Shown here: one piece after another, positions 36,601 through 48,450 of the stretch | Position numbering within the stretch: the stretch's first letter is position 1 | Layout: each line of letters begins with the position of its first letter | NCBI GenBank assembly: GCA_016785225.1 | Contig: JAFBJZ010000349.1 | Coordinates: 1 to 64,000 of the forward strand | Length of the DNA: 64,000 nt | Source: Psettodes erumei | Lineage: Eukaryota > Chordata > Actinopteri > Pleuronectiformes > Psettodidae | Direction: 5' to 3' | Position numbers and translations under genes: made by a program | The notes under the pieces: model-generated | What the model was told of the DNA's origin: nothing | The model's input: the letters and a program-made list of their open reading frames with translations, nothing else | The model's database searches: none

Positions 36601-39600
36601 TTTTTCATGGGTGGTCTCATGAAGAATCCATCCCAGTATTGAGACCCGGATGTAACTGTGCAATCAGATTTGCAAGTTTGGTTGTTTAAAATCTCTTGAT
36701 GTTCCAGTGCTAGTGTCCTATTTAATTTCCTGTGTTGCGTGAATCCAGTCTGCTTTATCCAATCATGGCTGCTCATTGCAGATTATTCCCGGAAGGTCGC
36801 CGTACGGCTCGTGGGATCCTGGGCGCTGCCTGCGCTGCGCCGTGGTGGGCAACTCTGGGAACCTCCGCGGTGCCAGATACGGGGCCACCATTGACGGGCA
36901 CAACTACATCATGAGGTGAGAGGGAGAGATGTGACTGATAGAGGAGCAACGTGATAGAAAGCAGAGCGAATGCAGCGCTGCATCACACAGAGCAAGACCA
37001 AAAGATGGATGAGATAGATGCCAGGACCAAGGCTGAAAATGGGAAATGAAGAGAGGAGGTGGAGGAGAAAAATAGCTGGAGAGACGGGGGGGAAGAGAGT
37101 TCATGTGAGGAGAGCACTATATCATCAGAGTGCACAGTATGTCCCATTAAAGTTACATCATCATCATCAAGTTTGTGTTTCTAGGCGAGGGGAAGATGAA
37201 CTTATATGACTGATGACAGAGTGCTTCATTAATCCGAAAGGAGCATGGTAGAATAAAGAAGCAGACAGCTGCATCTGATGCTATATTTAATCTCACTCTT
37301 TAATGCTCTCAACCATTCAGCTCTCCTGTTGGTTAACAAAGAGGTCACCTGACTCCAGCGTGATCACTGCTGAGAGCTTTAGGCCAAAAGAAGCCGAAGA
37401 ACCTATAGATTGTGTCTCGCCCATGCATGGGGGCACATAAATGCTTTTGTGTCTGGCTCTTCCCCCGACCGTGCTGCAGTGATGGATCACAGAGCTGGAT
37501 TGTCGTCAGTTGGCTCGAACACACAGCCTTTAGGTTATTTCCTGCAGCGTTTGTGTGTTTGATGGGAGCCACATGCTGGAGCTATGAAAAGCCCCAGCAG
37601 GTGTGACCAGTGTTGTGTAGGCTAAAGACATCAGTATCCATTAGCGCTGCGCTCTCAGCAGACATGCGTGGGCAGCCTCCAACTTCCAAGCTCTCATCAC
37701 AGTCCCTCATCACTGTGGTTTGATTCTCACTTGTCTTTCAAAATCGGCTTGGACCACAACAGTCCCACTCACCACCACCACCCACCCCTGTCTGTCTGTC
37801 TGTCTGTCTGTCTGTCTTTTCTTTCCTGCTCTGTGAACAAGCATCTGTTTTGTTCACTGACATATGCCTAGGCCCACTCAGCGGCCATTTCTTTTTTCCA
37901 GGTACAACCTCCTGTTTACATAAACAGCTCACTCCTACAGACAGTGAGTCACATCTACTGTAAATAATGCAAAAAAGTCTGAAGCACACAGGGAGCCGAG
38001 CTTGGCACAAATGACATGTTCCACATGTGCCACGTCATTTTCACACCAGGCCAGGAAAAAAAGGCCTCAGCATTCAAAGTCTTTCTAAGAGACTTTCTTG
38101 AGGTTAAGGAGGCGAGCTTTCAATTGGAAGGTTGAGGTTCAAACCCCCAACCCAGCAGGAAAAATGTGAGTGGGGAAGGTGAAATGTCCATCATCTGTCC
38201 CTGTTCAAAGTGAGGAAGTACTTTTCATCATTCTTCTGCAAACAGAGGAACCAATCTAATGTTTGTCACTGCACAGCATTAGTAGGATGCAACAGAGCAG
38301 TATGCCTGAGACCCAATTCTTTAAGGGAACACTCGTGCTCTACATGCATTTGCTTTTCTTTCAGCAGCCGCTTCCTTTGCCTGTTTGCAGTTGCATTTCT
38401 TTTAACGTCAACTCAAAAACAGCATCCGGCATTTGACGATAAATGCTTTTTTCAGCTACTGGTGGAGGAGCAGGCTTAAGGACACCATTTTCATTTTCAG
38501 CAGTCTTAGGAGAGCCTCTCTAACATTTTCTTTTAGAAGTTTCTCACTCCCGGCAATCTCAATGTCAAAATAACTGGCAAGTTTTAGGGGCTGATCTTTA
38601 CTGAATTGCTCAGGCAACACCTCTGTGGGTGTACTAATAAAGTCATCGAGTGTTGCCAGGTTGGGTAACTTTCCTACATCTGAATAAAAAGTAAAATGCA
38701 CCTGAACTCTCAGCTAATATACAAAGGTACATATGAGGTAGCCCCATACCCTGAGGTAAGGCAACTAACAGGAGAACAAGCCCATAGAGTCAACTTACAC
38801 ATTCCCACTTGACAGAACAAAAGCTGCATAACACACAAAGTTAGGATCACGGACACAGTGCCACAAATGTATCAAATAGATAGAGAACTGTCTTTAACCC
38901 ACCAAATTTGTCAAATCACCTGCTCGTGAGTACAGTGAGTGTACTATCAGTTCACAGAAAATTCCCTGGTACCTGCCTAATGTTTACTAAAGCCTAAATA
39001 TCTTCTTTAAAAGAAGAATTTCAGTGAACCTCAGCCACGTGGCCAAACACCAGAAATACCCACCCCTACCAGGGAAACACGTCTCCACCTGGGATTTCCT
39101 TAAAAATAAAAACAAAACCAAATGAGCGAACTGATGGAAGGACTGATTACTCAGTCTCGCTTTCTTACTAACCAGATAGTTAACTGGCAACTTCATGTCA
39201 ACAGGACTTCATGAGGGAAAAACAACAGGCTCACCATGGAACGAACCCTGACAAGCCCCCAATATGTTATGACCCAAGGCTCAAGGGAAGTAAGGCAGAG
39301 GAGTCAGAGAACATCTATATAACTCACAAAGCAAAGTTTATTGCAAACAACTTGGATAGACGATAAACTGAGCAAAAATGGTGACCGAAAGCAATGCAGC
39401 TGGTCCTGGCTGCAATGTGAGTGTTTCACAGGGGCTTTTAAAGGCCTTCAGGCAGGTGCCAGAAATTAGAGGGAACGATAGAGGGAGGAGTTTCTAATTA
39501 CATGCACAACACAGCAGAGCAGTATGCACATTACAATGAGTGAATCCTAAACAAATCCAATAAAGGCTTGTTATGCCCTTAAACTACCATTTCTTTTGGA

Positions 39601-42137
39601 ATCAGTTTGTTGATACTCAACATGGTTTAACATTTGTGCCTTAAAAAAAAGAAACAGCAACAGAGTTTCTTCATGAACATCACGCGGAGATCAACATGTT
39701 ATGCTAAACATTTTAACTATAGCACACTGGCACTGCTAGTTGGATTTAGTGGCACATAATAATTGAAAATGAAAAGACTCAGTGAGAAGACAGACAGGAG
39801 CGACCACTGCCGTCTGAACTAACGTTAGCACACGAGGCCCGTTTGCGAGACGGCAGCAGTTTTGGGAGAACACACTCTGGCTTTCTCTGTACCCTGTGGG
39901 ATGACACCGTTTTAAATGATGGGGATGATGATTTGTTGCCTATGTCAGCACAGATCACCCGCATGTCTTGCAGCAGAAATGGCTCTGAACTGTTTCCAAA
40001 CCACAGGTGTTGCGTGACCTGTCTCTGCCTCAATTTCCTAATTTTTTGCAGACGTCCGACTCTCATCACAGTCAGTTGTTTTGACGTTTTTAAAGCGTGT
40101 CTCTGTTTTCTGACCCAGCCTGTGTCAACTACATGAGCCCATTGTTCGGTGATCATGTGGATGAGGGTTGACCCAAATTCACAACAGGCACAAATTTATT
40201 AAAAAATGACTCATTATTCATATGAATTTGTCACCATTATTTTTGTCATCGCAATCATTTCATCGCGCCGCCTCGATAGGTAGCAACGTGTGGCCTGAAG
40301 TCACACATCTCTCATGCTGTTTCTCTCTCGCTCTTGCTGCTAGGATAAATCTGGCCCCCACGGTGGGATATGAGGAAGATGCAGGCAGCCACACCACTCA
40401 CCACTTCATGTACCCGGAGAGTGCCAAAAACCTGGCCGCCAACATCAGCTTAGTCCTGGTCCCCTTCAAAACACTGGATCTGATTTGGATCACCAGTGCT
40501 CTGTCCACCGGCCAGATTCGATTGTGAGAAGACACGCGCGCACATACACACAGACACATAAGCATGGATTAACATATATGTGAATGCCCATGCAGGTGCA
40601 CACAGGCAGAATTGTGGGCATACACTGCGTACAGCATAGGGATATGAACTGCATATGAAATGTTGACACACACACACATACACACACACACAGGTTTAGT
40701 TTGAGAGCAGAAATAAATTTCAATTTACACACACACAGAGCAGAGTTGTGAAAAGCCAGAGAATCAGTGGGTTGGAACCATCTGTCAGCTGTCAATCATC
40801 CAAAATTCATAGCTGCAGCAATCACTGAAAGTGCTGATTGAATGTGTCTAATCAATCTCTCTCTCTCTCTCTCAGTACCTACGCTCCAGTGAAGCAGTTC
40901 CTCCGTGTAGATAAAGACAAGGTGTGAATTTTCAACATTCACTGCAATTACTTTCTCACACACACTCAGCCGTATGCAAACACATACTGCACACACAGTG
41001 ACACCGTCTTGCTGCAATTATACCGCCCCTCCCCATTGTTTGACGAAGGATTACAGTTAGATTATCAACTTTCCCTTTGTTTTAGATAATCTTCCGCTCG
41101 CGCTTCAATCCGTGAAAATGAATAAATTCAGACTAATCCACACCCCGTGATAACATTGTGAATATCTCCACCCTGGTCAGAGATGCAGTTTTTTATAGTG
41201 TCTTTAGACACAATCTACATTTATAAGATTTCGTCCTCCGCTGCAGTGCTCTAAGCAGCCTAATGCCCTGTTTGTTGGGACTGAGCATCACCTGGAGGTA
41301 GACGATACATCTGTAATTACAATATTCAACAGCACTTTTAATATTTCATAGCATCGAAACCTTAAAGATTATTCAAATTTAACTTGGCAAACTCGCTTCT
41401 TTTTCGGTTGGTCGGTCTTCCTTGTAATTCTGTATAAATCATCTGATCATTGAATATGAATTCAGAGGAACTTGGATCAACTTTTCATAAACAAGGGATA
41501 TTTGTGAATACAAAACTTTCTGTGGCTATGATATGTTTACAGTGCTGTAGATAAGGCAAATAAAAAACATTTTAAACTGCTGTTAAAACAGGCACGTGGA
41601 AATTATGTTCCTTCAGAGACATACACTATCTTCTCATTCTTCCAGCGCAGGAGTTTAGGTTTTCAATCTAAGTGAAATTTACAGCAGATTTGTTACATTT
41701 TCCTTTCTCCGGGTGTCTGTCCTCCACCCAGGTCCAGATTTTTAACCCGGCATTCTTTAAATACATCCACGACCGCTGGACCCAACATCATGGACGCTAC
41801 CCCTCCACTGGCATGCTGGTGCTGTTCTTTGCCCTTCACGTCTGTGATGAGGTCAGTGTTTCTCTCTTTGCTTCCACAGTATCACTACACACTGGGAATC
41901 CTTGCACCATGCTGAAACTGTGCTTGCATCATGTTCCATTGCTCACTTGTTGATCTCCTCTAGGTGAATGTGTTTGGTTTCGGGGCGGACAGCCGGGGAA
42001 ACTGGCACCACTACTGGGAGCAGAACCGCTACTCGGGAGAGTTCAGGAAGACGGGCGTGCACGACGCGGACTACGAAGCCCAGATCATTCAGCGGCTGGC
42101 CAAGGCCGGCAAAATCACTGTATTCCCTGGGAAATAA
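30647..42137 (+). CDS. st3gal2: ST3GAL2, beta-galactoside alpha2,3-sialyltransferase 2
   Basis: A type II Golgi membrane enzyme of family GT29. It transfers sialic acid from CMP-Neu5Ac to the 3-position of terminal Gal, mainly on Gal-beta1,3-GalNAc of O-glycans and gangliosides. Seven coding exons with GT-AG introns: 30647-31054, 36274-36333, 36782-36915, 40344-40523, 40876-40921, 41732-41851, 41964-42137. They join in frame to 373 residues. In order: cytoplasmic tail (1-29), membrane anchor (about 30-49, [18 protein letters not shown]), stem, sialylmotif L (from Cys175, [13 protein letters not shown]), sialylmotif S (about 300-323, [17 protein letters not shown]), motif III HHYW (331-334) and motif VS with His349 and Glu354. 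Cys175 and Cys314 match the family's L-S disulfide. The sequence is clearly closer to mammalian ST3GAL2 than to ST3GAL1. The start at 30,647 is the only in-frame ATG in the first exon and has G at -3 and +4. The tail is about 23 residues longer than in the 350-residue human protein. Possible polyadenylation signals follow at 42,320 and 49,378. Confidence 0.95.
31150..31350 (+). mobile_element. MITE-like fish repeat, copy 2 (partial)
   Basis: Lies in the first intron after the ST3GAL2 start. It reads GAGGTTGATACAAAACTCTC, then AATATGAAGCTACAGC, then TTTAGCTAAGATTGGCATAAAGACT and ACCAGCAACTCTGAATCTCACTAATTA. This is the same order of phrases as the copies at 6,370 and 48,001. The other inverted end is missing or unrecognisable. 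Confidence 0.5.
31351..33636. other. Intronic sequence, nothing recognised
   Basis: Part of the first ST3GAL2 intron after the start codon. It contains a purine-rich block at 32,090-32,270. No other feature was supported. Confidence 0.5.
33637..33890 (+). repeat. Common fish interspersed repeat
   Basis: The text GGGAGCCAATCCCAGCTGACACTG, then GGAGGAAGCCGGAGGACCCGGAGAAAACCCACGC, AGAACATGCAAA and CACTGACCACTGCACCACCAC occurs in the order of a very abundant dispersed repeat of teleost genomes. It is non-coding. I do not know its class with certainty. Confidence 0.7.
33891..36273. other. Intronic sequence with a long purine-rich tract
   Basis: About 34,600-35,060 is a GA-rich stretch on the + strand that creates several spurious minus-strand open frames. 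A (GT)n tract lies at 35,182-35,205. The pyrimidine tract at about 36,241-36,270 is the acceptor of the next ST3GAL2 exon. Confidence 0.6.
35182..35205. repeat. (GT)12 microsatellite
   Basis: A short perfect GT tract inside the ST3GAL2 intron. Confidence 0.9.
37788..37817. repeat. (CTGT)n microsatellite
   Basis: Seven or so CTGT/TCTG units inside the intron between coding exons 3 and 4 of ST3GAL2. Confidence 0.9.
38456..38701 (-). pseudogene. Gag-like N-terminal fragment
   Basis: An 81-codon frame, helical and charged in its second half (for example [15 protein letters not shown]). This resembles the short helical N-terminal segment of gag-like proteins in fish LTR elements, from my memory of the family only. 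A stop ends it early. A neighbouring frame stays open beyond that stop, so a frameshift probably broke the original reading frame. No nucleocapsid zinc knuckle is visible. Its position after an LTR and primer site supports the assignment. Confidence 0.4.
39244..39261 (-). other. Primer-binding-site-like 18-mer (tRNA-Pro type)
   Basis: The minus strand reads TGGGGGCTTGTCAGGGTT three bases after the LTR end. The site complementary to the tRNA-Pro 3' end used by many retroelements differs from it at about three positions. Its place directly next to the LTR edge makes chance less likely. Confidence 0.5.
39265..39710 (-). repeat. LTR-like unit
   Basis: On the minus strand it begins TGTTTAGCAT and ends GGGTCATAACA, so it has TGTT...AACA ends. 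Inside, in order, are a TATA-like CTTTTAAAAGCC (about 39,445-39,434) and an AATAAA polyadenylation signal (about 39,346-39,341), consistent with U3-R-U5. Length is about 446 bp. The outer edge was chosen from the terminal dinucleotides and is less certain than the inner one. Confidence 0.5.
40660..40692. repeat. (CA)n microsatellite
   Basis: Interrupted CA tract in the intron between coding exons 4 and 5 of ST3GAL2. A CT tract at 40,857-40,870 forms the acceptor of the next exon. Confidence 0.85.
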
Positions 42138-45100
42138 CAAATCACCCTGGGTACATGTAAGGTTCCTTGTTAACTGGTACGGCAACAGAAACTATAGAGG
42201 CTGCTTAGAATGTGTTAGATACTCTCGATTTCACTTACCTTGTTTGGGTTCCCAGCTGAACTAAACCAAATTTTACTGAAGGCAAGACGAAATAATCTGA
42301 GATGTGATTTATCACATGAAATAAACTGGCACCAAAAAGTGTAAATCCTTACCCCACTGGTCTTGGTTCTGATTGGAGAACATGATGTAGATTCTTTGGA
42401 ACCAGAAACAGAGAACATGTGGACCCGTATGTAGTTGGGTATTAAATGAGTCTGTGACGTCACTGGCTCAAGATTTCACCACTAATGGCCAGCATTAGGA
42501 GTGAAAGACAAGACCACTGATCTCTTTCCCAGGGCAGCTTCACCGCAAATTCCAACTTTGACTGTGTTGAACGCCGAGACAGCCACAGCGGGAAAGATCT
42601 CACAAATAAATGTCCCACTTCTGGACTCAGTCCAGTGGAAATGCCCACCTTGAACAAGTGTTTGAAAATACACTATGCTACATTCTGAAAATAAGAAAGT
42701 GAAAGCATCATTAGCATCTTTTGGGTAGCATTTGTTCTATGGCCATGTGGTGTCGGACAGCAAATGTACAGTTCGTTGGCAAAACCAAGGAAGTGCAGGC
42801 CTTCAGACAGGACTGAGGCTACGGACACTAACCGTAGCACCATCAGAAGTTATTGTACTGTCAAACATTTTGATGGTGGCAGGATTACTTTTGCAGCCCT
42901 CACAGAACCCTTGGCCACATATTGATTTGCCCTCACTTGAGAAAGAATTGTTCTCAAATCCATACGAGGTAAAACACCTCTTGCCACTTTTCACCGTCAT
43001 AACTCCACTTTATGTGAGTTCTGCCTCAGAAGAACTCAGTGTTACAAGGACTTTGTCTGCCTGTGATGGGCTGTAAAGCGGTTGGTTATAACGTGATGGG
43101 TGATTGCTGTGGGTTTATAGCGTATGACTGTCCTCTAAACCCCACCAGGTCCTTACCTGGCTTAGCAAGGCTTCGACACCTTGCAGTAGATCCACAGAAA
43201 CACGGTGAAGACTTCTGCCTTTTGTCCACTCAGACTCAGAAAGATCACTGCGGCATTAGCATGAGCATCAGCTTGTGTAGCCTGATTTTGCTCCAACAAA
43301 CACAGGCCCAGCTACAGTCTTTATCACATCTCGACACAGAGAGAAATTTTCTGGGAAGGTGTTGGTTGGACTCCATGAGACTAATGAGGCCAAAAGTCCT
43401 TCTCTCGGGATTTCATGATGGGATGGAGGCACGATGGTTTCTGGACCGGAGTTTAATCCCCACGTGGTCTGACAGGGTCTAATTTGGGAGAGGAGGGCTG
43501 GAGACAGAGCTGGGGCATGAAGGACCTGTCTGACAAAGTCAGCATTAGGAACACATCATTTGCTCCAGTGTTATTTGGGATGAAAATAAAAAGGAAGTTG
43601 ATCCGGTGTTATTTATCTGCAGCAACTTTACACGTGCACACAAACTGCATTTGGATTCGGAAGAACTGAGACAAACATCACTGCTTCTGTTCCCTTCCAC
43701 AAATCTAACACTCCAACCTGACTGCTGTATCAAAGGGTAGTTATCAGTGCATTTCGGCCCAGATTAAGGTCCGCGTGATGAGGTGAAAGGAAACCCCACT
43801 CAATCTGGGAGCTACTTAGCTTCTCAGCAGCTCGGGTTCATTAACCACTAGCCCTGGTCCCTGCTCAGCCAATTAAAGCTATGTGTGGAGGAGGTGTAGC
43901 CACCAGACGCCTTAGATTTCACCTCCGTACAGCATTAACTGCACTCCCTGTCCTGATTTTCACGATGATGGCATATCCTCCTGCAGACTGCACATTTTAT
44001 TTGTTTTGTACTGTTCAGCGTTAAGTTTACACTGATGCTAATATTTAGACTGTTGGCTCAGATTAGATTTCCTTCTCCATCCACGTAGCACATTAATGGT
44101 TGCTATCATCATTTGGCATTGTCTAATACTTATTTCCACACTTAGAGCCTCCATTGTTAGTTAGCTACATCTTCGACTAGGAGACATAAACAAATATTGG
44201 TGAAAGCAGTGCTGCTTGACATGTCGGAAAACAAAACTGGAAAAAAAGAGACCACAGCAACGTAGACAAATGAAAGTATTTGGTTTGAGCTGAGGCTGTA
44301 GATGGATTATCTGAAGGTGGCGTGACAAGAGGTGCTTGTTAAGAAACAGCTGCTGGCTGCTAAGGAGAAGTGCTCAGGGTTCCTATACAGGTCTTACAAA
44401 TGTTGGTTTGGGAAAAAATTCCTGTGTTTCATGGTGCAATGATTATTATTTTTACTGCCTCTTCACACTAATTTTAGATAATGGTTTTAACGATCTATAC
44501 TGATACTCTTTAGCCTACTGGTTTAATCACAGTTAGTTATAGTTAAAGACCGATTTCCACCAAATATTCTCAATGAAATGAGACTTCGACTACTCGCAAG
44601 GTTGTGTTCTGCGACATTCTGAAACCTGCTCACTTTACACCGCTGCAACTAAACCAAATGACAAGCAGCAGCTCTCTTTGCTAGCGGTCATTTGTTTTAT
44701 TAAGAGAAGGATAAAAAATTATTTTCATTATGAAACCATTAATATCCATTAGGCTGACTGACTGAGCTAATCGGCTCTTGAAACAGATGAAGCGCCTACT
44801 TTTCTGACACCAGTAGCTGTGACTTGACAAGTTGAATCACTGGTGACGCCATCACCTGAGACAAGATGGTCCCATTTACACCACTGCAACTCCCCCTGCG
44901 ACGCTCTAAAGCAGTTTCGTCTTGTTGCAAATCTTTGGCGTAAACTGGCCTTAAGATACGGCTTGGTTCCCTCAAAGCCCATGAAAATTTTTGATGTTAA
45001 GCTACCCCATCAGTTTTTGACAAATAGTAGGGCCATGGAGTCATGTTTTTCACCTGCGGGTCCCCATACGTGTGCATGTGACATCACATGTACATACTGT

Positions 45101-48000
45101 ATAGAATTTGCAAATGCCTGATGAGAAAGGAAATGGATTCAGCACTTTTCGTTAGACCTCAAAGATACAAACAGTGCATTTTCATAAATAACCATGAAGT
45201 TAACAGAAAATCCACAGGGAATCTTTAAGTTTGGGGAAAAAAACATCCTCAGCCATTGTTCTTCAAGAGTCCAATGCTCAAATAATCCTCTTCAACAGGA
45301 ACAGATTTTGATTCAACAATTGCCCGACTTTCTTTGTCACACAGAAATATGTGATGTCACATTTTCCCACCTGAGCCAACTTCCAGCCAACTTCCAACGA
45401 CTGTGAGGAACACAAAAAAACAAACACCAAATGTTAAAAAAACGTACAAAATCAAATACAATACAAAGTACAAAATACAGAAATACAAAAATAACTGAAA
45501 TACACAAAATTGTTGAAGCCTGCCACACATTAAAAAGCAGATTCAGAAAAGACATTTTTGGTCCTTGAGTGCTGCTTTAAAAATTAAGAGAAAATTTACA
45601 GCCTTACAGACTTATCAAAACTTCATAAATATTTGTATCTTCATAAAGAGCCTGTGTATTGCTCTGGTGACTCGTGAAAAAAAAATCAGCCTCCTCCAAA
45701 GTGGTCGGGAAGATAGTTAAATTTGTGAATAGCAAATGTGTAGGAACTGTGAGTGCCAACCGCTGCAGCCGATGCTACGTTCATGTGAAATGACACCTCT
45801 GCGTTGAGTCCAGCTTTTAAAGTTAATGGCATGTGACATTGTGAGGCTTATGTTATGAAGGGTTTTAAGTTTTACATCTCTTTTGTTGAACACACACACA
45901 CACACACACGGTGAGGAGGGTTGGGGTGTCACACTGCCCCCAGCAGGCATTGGGAAGAACTGTGCCTCCTGTGCTGATATCAGTTCTGTTGTTGTGTGGT
46001 TGTATTATCTTTGTTGATAATGTTATTATTATTGATAAAAGAATCTCTTTGTTGACTCTCATGTATCAACATTGTACTTTCAGCTTTCAGTGTTTTTATC
46101 CTACTTTGCACATAACACATTTTATGTGATTTTTTTTTTTGAATTGGGTGGCTGAAACAGAACACATTGCTTGTGTTTTGTCCCTCTGCCTCGCACACAC
46201 GCTCGCACCATACGCACACATTCACGCTTTCGTGCCTTGTGCTGCTGCTGGACGTCACCAACAGCTCCTCCATCGGCAACACTGCTGCTGTTGCACTGTT
46301 TTTTAGTCTCACACACGTGCACGCGCACACACACATCTTCTGGCTGAGAGCTGTGCCTTCTGAGCTGTACACACTCGCATACACATCTACATGAAAACAC
46401 ACACTCTGCCTTTTGCTTGGGGTAGGCTGCAGGCACCTCCTGCTTGTCACCTCTTACTGCTTTGTACACTGATGTTTGGGTTTTTTTCCCTTAAGACTGC
46501 TATAGGCTGAAGGAGAGGTTGTGCAGTGAATGGCCACTTCCTCCATTTGTTGAATACATATGTGTTTTTGAGGCATTTTCGCTTTTCTAGACAGCGAGGA
46601 AGGGCATAAGCATATGCAGACGCCTCAAGAGGACAAAGAATCTAAAGGCTTAGACATAGCAGTGTACCGCTGCTGCCATCAACTCAAGTTCAGTATCTTC
46701 TCAGAGTTGTCAGCTATCAAGTCCTGTGTTATCCATGTGTGTTTCCCAAGATGCTCCTTCCAGCTTCAAAACCAATGTGTGAATTGTTTTGGAGATAAAC
46801 TGGCTTTCATCGGGATGTGTTTTTTTTTCCTGGGCTTTCTGGCAGCAGAATAACACATTCCTATCACAGTCGCTGCCTGCAGCGGATAGAAAAGTCTTAA
46901 TAATCCACTCTGCCCCCAAAGAGGCAAGACCCCGATACAGCATGGGAAATGTTATCAGCTTCCTAAATGTCTCGCAGTTGTAGACCAGAACATTGTGATC
47001 AGATAGAGAAGGGGGGGTAGCCGGGTGATCCCTCTTACTGCACCAGCCTAAATTAGAGTGGAGGGGTTTTTTTCCCCACCTACAGCACATGACACAGATC
47101 TGAGAGTGTTCCCTGTAGCATTTATAACCTAAAGTAGGTCTTTTCTCCTGTTGCTGACCCAATACACAGATGTTTTTTTTCTCTGCCAGAAATTTCTCTT
47201 AAAATAATATCTGGAAAAAGGTTTGTCAGGTTAAGTTCTGTGTTGTAGCTGTGTGGGGTACAAGAAATAAAGAGGTGCATAGTTTGAGAGCGTGTTGGGA
47301 AACGTGGACCTTGATTATTTTGGGTGGGTTTTTGTGTTTGTTTGTTTTGAATAAAACAGGTGAACCTGAAACTTCCCCAGGAGCAGCAAGTTCTCTCAGG
47401 TGAAATTTGAATGTGTGGTTCATTCCTTGGATAACGGTGACAGAAGCGTAGCTGACTAAAGTGGTGAGTTTCTGTCACAGCTTAAACTGGGCTGATTTCC
47501 TGTAAAGCTGGATTGTGGGGTTTTTGGTTTGTCTTCGTTTTTTAGGTTCAGACTCCTTTAAACATCCCCAGCACAAAAAAAAAAATCATCTTTGTTCTAC
47601 TTTGCTATCAGGGGAATCCAGATTCCTTTTACATCCAGTGCTATTTATTACACCGTTTTGTCTCACGCGTTATGTGCCGAGGCACATTTCAGCTGAGCCG
47701 CAAACATCACCCAGTTGCTGACAGCACGTTATCGAGCCACGTACAGCCGCACAAAGCAGCAGACACAAAACAACCAGAATACCGTACACCACACTTTCAG
47801 TTTTCCTGGAATTAAAGAGGCGCGTGAAATTCTCTAAATGTATTTTTATGGGGTAATTAAACAGAAAAAGTGTGGAAATGAACACAATCTGAAAGCACAC
47901 CTGTTTGGCTTGGAAAAAGTGGATGTTTTTATCTCAGCGGGAGAGAGTGCGCAGCGCATCGAAAATCCCTTACATGCATCTGCTTGTAAATGAATAGTGG
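42138..48000 (+). other. ST3GAL2 3' UTR/intergenic, no further gene
   Basis: AATAAA hexamers at 42,320-42,325 and 42,605-42,610 could end a short ST3GAL2 transcript. A signal at 49,378 could end a long one. Open frames such as 43,039-43,482 (+) have no recognisable protein features. A (CA)n tract lies at 45,890-45,909. No DDX19-like helicase motif or exon was found in this interval. Confidence 0.5.
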
Positions 48001-48450
48001 CATTTTTGGGAATTACATTTATACCTTTATTTGAAATTTTGCACTAAATAAGATGAGAAGACTTTAGTCACCTCTGTAGGTTTAATGCTGTGCCTGGCTA
48101 CAACCAGGGACTTTAGCTTAGCTTAGCATAAAGACTGGAAACTGCAGTTAGCCTGGCACTGTCCAAAGGAAACTGCCCCTAGCCAAGATGTAGCCTGGCA
48201 CAGAGTACCACACAACTGTTATTGTTAAACCTTGATCCAACAACAACAACAACAACAAGGTGTTAATTGTTGAACTGTGGAGGTGCTCTTAGACAAGGTC
48301 TGTTAGCTTTGGATGGAGTCTGGCGAGCTAACCTAATCTAAGTTAAGCTTGTCTTGGCTGTAGCTTAGTATTCAGTTCAGAGACATGAAATTGGAATCAA
48401 TATAACGCTCTGCAAGAAAGTGAATAAGCAACTTTATCCTTCAACTGCAG
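48001..48450 (+). mobile_element. MITE-like fish repeat, copy 3
   Basis: Starts near TTTTTGGGAATTACATTT and GATGAGAAGACTTTAGTCACCTCTGT. It carries TTTAGCTTAGCTTAGCATAAAGACTGGAAAC at 48,111-48,141 and ends with ATTGGAATCAATATAACGCTCTGCAAGAAAGTGAATAAG, which inversely mirrors the start. The same family as the copies at 6,370 and 31,150. A short (AAC)n tract at about 48,238-48,258 lies inside. Confidence 0.6.

Larger units (their letters stand above)
38400..39710 (-). mobile_element. Truncated LTR retroelement, antisense in an ST3GAL2 intron
   Basis: Reading the minus strand: an LTR-like unit (39,710 down to 39,265), three bases, a primer-binding-site-like 18-mer, about 0.5 kb of leader, then a gag-like open frame (38,701-38,456). 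No second LTR, protease, RT or integrase was seen at lower coordinates, so the copy is truncated. The downstream limit near 38,400 is a guess. The order and spacing are what LTR retrotransposons and endogenous retroviruses share. There is not enough to say which of the two this is. Confidence 0.55.

Noticed and set aside
42460..43000. Chain of short open frames considered as a retroelement protease or transposase remnant
   Set aside because: No catalytic motif or ordered set of domain signatures could be identified.
43039..43482. 147-codon + strand open frame downstream of ST3GAL2
   Set aside because: No recognisable domain, no splice sites, and it lies in probable 3' UTR/intergenic DNA.
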